This document shows, one piece after another, positions 4,759 to 7,671 of a stretch of DNA of 7,671 nucleotides; within the stretch, counting starts at the first letter, position 1; each line of letters begins with the position of its first letter. This DNA comes from JAYFNU01 sp964458545 (GTDB taxonomy: Bacteria; Bacillota; Clostridia; Oscillospirales; Ruminococcaceae): the NCBI GenBank assembly GCA_964458545.1, contig CAYWJF010000070.1, positions 1 through 7,671 of the forward strand, read 5' to 3'. Under the pieces are notes generated by a model, which was not told the origin of the DNA, did not search any database, and saw nothing but the letters and a program-made list of their open reading frames with translations. The translations under genes were made by a program, and so were the position numbers.

Positions 4759-6186
4759 ATGGACAAAAGGGAACGAAGATACGACACCGAGGTGCAGCGG
4801 TTAAAAGGCGAGGTGCTTAAAAGGATAGCAAAATTGGCATTTACCGAAACGACGGAGGAAGCGGGAAAAATTCCGCGCGAGATAGTTTCGGGGCGTACGG
4901 CAACTATGCGCTGCTGCGTTTATAAGGAGCGAGCGATTCTTTACGAGCGTGTAGCGCTCGCTCAAATGGGAAGCAAAGGACACGTTATTAACGTCATAGA
5001 TATTGCCTGCGAGGACTGCCCCGTCGGCGGCTTTGAGGTAACCGAGTCCTGCCGAGGGTGTATAGCTCACCGCTGCGCCGCGGCGTGTCCGAAGGACTGT
5101 ATCTCCTTCGATTCGCGTCTTCGCGCGCATATTGATAAGGCGCGCTGTATAGATTGCGGGCGTTGCGCCTCAGCGTGCCCCTACAATTCTATTTCTAACC
5201 GCCGTCGCCCCTGCCAAACCGCCTGCAAGGTTGGCGCCATCTCGGTTTCTCGCGGTGAAGGACGCGAGGCGGTTATTAACAGAAAGCTCTGCGTATCCTG
5301 CGGACAATGCGTTTATCGCTGCCCCTTCGGCGCAATTACCGATTCCTCGGAGATTGTGAACGCTATAAGGCTTTTGAAAAACAGCGGCGGAAATCGTGCA
5401 TATAAGCTTTATGCCGTTATAGCGCCGACCGTTTCAAGCCAGTTTACCTACGCACGGCTTGGTCAGGTGATAACGGGGCTTCATAAGCTTGGCTTCTTTG
5501 AGGTGGTGGAAGCGGCGCTTGGCGCGGATATGACGGCGCTTGCCGAAGCGGGCGAGCTTGCGGAGAAGGGCTTTCTCGCAAGCTCCTGCTGTCCCGCCTT
5601 CGTGGAGCTTGTGGAGAAGCACTGTCCGTCGCTTACCGACAAGATATCCACGGTGCTTTCGCCTATGGCGATTGTGTCTAAGCGTATAAAGGAGAAGACC
5701 GAGAACGCGAAGATAATTTTTATCGGACCGTGTACCGCGAAGAAGCTTGAAAGAAGACTTCCCGCCGTCAGCCCCTACGTTGATTGCGTAATAACCTTTG
5801 AGGAGCTGCAAGCGCTCTTTGACGCGTGCGAAATTGACATTTCCTCGCTTGTGGAAACAAAGCTCGACAACGCCTCCTTCTTCGGTCGGGTGTTTGCGCG
5901 TTGCGGCGGGCTTGCCGAGGCGGTGGGCGAAGCCCTAAAAGAGCAGGAGAGAAGCGATTTTGAACTGCGCGCTCTCTCCTGCGACGGGCTTGCTGAATGC
6001 CGCGCGGCGTTGCTACGCGCCGAAAAGGGAATGCTGCCGTATAACTTTATAGAGGGTATGGCGTGTGAGGGCGGCTGTATAGGCGGAGCGGGCTGTCTTA
6101 CGCACGAACCGCAAGCGCGCCGAACGGTAGAGGAGTACGGTAGAAAATCAGGCAAAACCATAATGGAAGCGGCGAATGGTATATAA
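4759..6186 (+). CDS. Monomeric [FeFe] hydrogenase, group B1/B3 type
   Basis: A 475-residue soluble iron-sulfur protein of the B1/B3 group, predicted to interconvert protons and H2 using ferredoxin-type electrons. The N-terminal region has RCCVYKERAI (51-60) and ACEDCPVGG (83-91). Ferredoxin-like clusters follow: C98, C101, C106, C110; C130, C133, C136, C140; C152 and C156; C178, C181, C184, C188. The H-cluster domain begins near KLYAVIAPTV (216-225) and carries SSCCPAF (C277, C278), GPCTAKKLE (C325) and EGMACEGGCIGGAGCL (C436, C440). All four cysteines expected to hold the cubane and bridge to the diiron site are therefore present, and SCCP replaces the SC(S/C)PGW of group A enzymes. The ATG at 4759 has GGAGAG just upstream. 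It stands as a single gene; no HydE, HydF or HydG maturase and no NuoEF-like partner is in the window. Whether it makes, takes up or senses H2 cannot be decided here. Confidence 0.92.
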   Translation: MDKRERRYDTEVQRLKGEVLKRIAKLAFTETTEEAGKIPREIVSGRTATMRCCVYKERAILYERVALAQMGSKGHVINVIDIACEDCPVGGFEVTESCRGCIAHRCAAACPKDCISFDSRLRAHIDKARCIDCGRCASACPYNSISNRRRPCQTACKVGAISVSRGEGREAVINRKLCVSCGQCVYRCPFGAITDSSEIVNAIRLLKNSGGNRAYKLYAVIAPTVSSQFTYARLGQVITGLHKLGFFEVVEAALGADMTALAEAGELAEKGFLASSCCPAFVELVEKHCPSLTDKISTVLSPMAIVSKRIKEKTENAKIIFIGPCTAKKLERRLPAVSPYVDCVITFEELQALFDACEIDISSLVETKLDNASFFGRVFARCGGLAEAVGEALKEQERSDFELRALSCDGLAECRAALLRAEKGMLPYNFIEGMACEGGCIGGAGCLTHEPQARRTVEEYGRKSGKTIMEAANGI

Positions 6187-6217
6187 AAAAGGACGGCGGA
6201 TAAACCGCCGTCCTTTT
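6187..6217. terminator. Bidirectional terminator between hydrogenase and DUF4340 genes
   Basis: A GC-rich 9-bp stem pairs GGACGGCGG (6191-6199) with CCGCCGTCC (6205-6213) around ATAAA. It is flanked by an A run on the left and TTTT on the right, so each strand ends in a T tract. It lies one base after the hydrogenase stop and a few bases from the stop of the convergent DUF4340 gene. Confidence 0.9.
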
Positions 6218-6222
6218 AGTTC

Positions 6223-7194
6223 TTATGCGCTTTTTAATAAACTGACAATCTCTTTTGCGGTATTGCAGTCTGTTGTGCAAAGACAACTGCTTTCACCGCA
6301 AACAACGGTCATCTTTGTTTCGTCGTCGGGCTTTATCTCACCAAAGGTGAGTTTAAAGCTTTCGTCGCCCTCAGCGGTGCCTATTGTAACCTCAAGCACA
6401 GCGTAAGGCTCGGCGTAAAGCGTTGCCGCCGACGCGTCGGGCAGATACTCTATACAGCCGTCAAGCGTAAGGCTTGAAAGGTCGTAGGCGGCGGTCTCCA
6501 CGTTTTCAAAGAGCGGGCTTGCCGAAGCGCCGTTCTTTTCACAGAGCCACTCATAAGACGCGCCATTTTCTGCGGGCTCGGCGAGCTCGTGTTTAGAGTA
6601 AACGTATTCGTCGCTTCCAACGATAAGCCTTAGCGCCTTCACGTCTGTCTGGGTAAAGACGGGCGGTGTCTCGCAATCTATAAGGGATAGAATGTCGCTT
6701 GGAAGCGTGTCAAGAAGGGCGCAGGACACAACGAAGACCCTTTCGTCGCCGCTTAGCGAGAGATAGTAGTTTCCGCTTTGCGTAGCGTTTCCGAAGCTGA
6801 GTGTTCTTGCTATGCCGTCTGAATCCTTTACCGATATTGTCGCGGCGGGGTTATCAAGCCCATATTCAGAAAGCGCGCCGTGCTCGTCGAGTATGCGTAC
6901 CGCCTGTAGGCTTGAAACGCCCGTACTTAGAAGCTCTAAGGTGGACTGTTTTATCGGATAACCCTCGTATTCGTTACAGCTCCATACGCCACTTCTTTTT
7001 GTAAAGCTATAACTGAGGTCGCCTAAGGTATAGCTCATTTCAGAAATATCGCCGACAGAAAGAACGGAGCTTTGCTTTATCGCTTCCGCCGTTTTGTTAG
7101 CCTCCGAACGTGACATAATCGCCTTTATTCCGAAAAAAACAACAAGCAGCGTTGTAAAAACAAAGAAAAGTATAATTAACGGGTTCTTCTTCAT
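6223..7194 (-). CDS. DUF4340 domain membrane-anchored protein
   Basis: A 323-residue protein with one N-terminal membrane anchor (about residues 5-25, after MKKN) and a large domain outside the membrane. The domain follows the DUF4340 plan: a short strand-rich opening (MSYTLGDLSYSFTKRSGVWSC, about 53-73), a helix with STLELLSTGVSSLQAVRIL (about 84-102), the characteristic EYGLDNPAATISV (about 110-122), a tetrad of strands with LSFGNATQSGNYYL (about 132-145) and a second similar half. Such proteins are typically encoded after GldG-like auxiliary proteins of ABC-2-type exporters, as here. The ATG at 7192-7194 has AGGAAAC seven bases upstream, overlapping the stop codon of the preceding gene. 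Function is unknown. Eight or more cysteines are present, including C299, C304, C306 and C310 near the C-terminus. Confidence 0.85.
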   Translation of the reverse strand: MKKNPLIILFFVFTTLLVVFFGIKAIMSRSEANKTAEAIKQSSVLSVGDISEMSYTLGDLSYSFTKRSGVWSCNEYEGYPIKQSTLELLSTGVSSLQAVRILDEHGALSEYGLDNPAATISVKDSDGIARTLSFGNATQSGNYYLSLSGDERVFVVSCALLDTLPSDILSLIDCETPPVFTQTDVKALRLIVGSDEYVYSKHELAEPAENGASYEWLCEKNGASASPLFENVETAAYDLSSLTLDGCIEYLPDASAATLYAEPYAVLEVTIGTAEGDESFKLTFGEIKPDDETKMTVVCGESSCLCTTDCNTAKEIVSLLKSA

Positions 7195-7206
7195 AGTGAC
7201 GTTTCC

Positions 7207-7671
7207 TTACGCCTTTCTGCGGCGGTTCCAGATAACAAAGCCGCTTATAAGAAGCGCCACGGGAATGATTATTACGAAGAGAGCGCGCCATATTCCGCCG
7301 CCCGCTATTGCGTTGTTTGTAACCTGAAGGCTCTTCGTTGGAATGGAGATGTTCTCAATTTCGGGTAACGCCGAGGTAATCGCGTTAAGGAACAAGTCGG
7401 TGTTAACAAGGCTCGGGAAGCTTGTAAGTATGCTTTCTTCTACAAGGCTTTGCGAGGAAAACGCAATAAGCTTAACCTGCTTGTCGTCGAGCGATTCCGT
7501 CGCCGTTACGCCGAGCACATATTGACCCTCAAGCTGCTCCGTTTCGGTTACAGCCTGTCCGTGCTCTGAGGTGGTAAGGATGGTATCCTGCGTTATCGTC
7601 TCGCGAGCGGGGTCGGTTAACGTAAACCCGCGGGACTCAATCATCAGCACAAGGTCGTCGTCCGCAAAGGT
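7207..7671 (-). CDS. GldG-like ABC transporter auxiliary protein, C-terminal part
   Basis: An open frame of 154 codons enters from the right edge, so the true start lies outside the window; an internal Met at 7648-7650 is not the start. The part seen is the end of an extracytoplasmic domain (DLVLMIESRGFTL near the start, then LIAFSSQSLVEES and a TDLFLNAITSALPE segment), followed by one C-terminal membrane segment (about the last 28 to 6 residues) and a basic end NRRRKA. This layout (segment RVIAFGDSDF-like, then N-x-DLFLN-hydrophobic tail) is that of the GldG/ABC-2 auxiliary family (PF09822-type). The gene is followed after 12 bases by the DUF4340 gene, so they share a transcript. ATP-binding and permease subunits are expected upstream, beyond position 7671. 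Confidence 0.75.
   Translation of the reverse strand, partial: TFADDDLVLMIESRGFTLTDPARETITQDTILTTSEHGQAVTETEQLEGQYVLGVTATESLDDKQVKLIAFSSQSLVEESILTSFPSLVNTDLFLNAITSALPEIENISIPTKSLQVTNNAIAGGGIWRALFVIIIPVALLISGFVIWNRRRKA

Noticed and set aside
4801..6161. Three minus-strand open frames (109, 125 and 128 codons) antisense to the hydrogenase
   Set aside because: They mirror the codon bias of the true gene, have no convincing ribosome sites and yield low-complexity basic or serine-rich products.
6176..6406. Plus-strand open frame of 76 codons overlapping the hydrogenase stop
   Set aside because: It runs through the bidirectional terminator and across the DUF4340 gene on the other strand.
7094..7527. 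Plus-strand open frames over the DUF4340 and GldG-like genes
   Set aside because: Shadows of well-supported minus-strand genes, without their own start signals.

Overview
The window looks like a chromosomal segment from an anaerobic Firmicute, most likely a gut-type member of the Clostridia. The reasons are a stand-alone group B-type [FeFe] hydrogenase, a DinB whose first motif (HSDLNNFFASVE) is of the clostridial kind, a Bacillus/Clostridium-type LexA box, strong GGAGG-like ribosome binding sites, TTG and GTG starts, and a GldG-like/DUF4340 pair. Lineage is inferred from these traits only. No insertion sequence, phage gene, tRNA, rRNA or CRISPR array was seen, and base composition looks even.

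Layout, left to right. (1) 46-866, minus: a two-gene operon of a free-standing DUF2087 protein and a FlaR-like P-loop kinase, overlapping by ATGA and closed by a hairpin at 25-47. (2) A divergent promoter region at 867-958 separates it from (3) a membrane-anchored diguanylate cyclase (959-2089, plus). Its last helix has been pushed out of frame by an apparent single-base loss. (4) A hairpin at 2103-2128 lies between this gene and the convergent dinB gene for DNA polymerase IV (2127-3383, minus). dinB has a near-consensus promoter followed by a LexA box, so it should be SOS-controlled. (5) Divergent from dinB, a ZIP metal transporter (3527-4318) and an unrecognised two-segment membrane protein (4344-4655) form a probable operon ending in a classic terminator. 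(6) A 475-residue monomeric [FeFe] hydrogenase of the B1/B3 type (4759-6186, plus) has all H-cluster cysteines and several ferredoxin motifs, and stands as a single gene. (7) A second bidirectional terminator separates it from a minus-strand operon entering from the right edge: the C-terminal part of a GldG-like ABC transporter auxiliary protein, then a DUF4340 membrane-anchored protein.

The units appear to be independent small transcription units rather than one pathway: SOS mutagenesis (dinB), c-di-GMP signalling, metal uptake, hydrogen metabolism or sensing, and an ABC-type export system. The observations most worth following are the frameshifted GGDEF gene, the well-resolved SOS control region of dinB, the ZIP/small membrane protein pair and the H-cluster protein. 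I found no convincing evidence of a wholly new multi-gene system.
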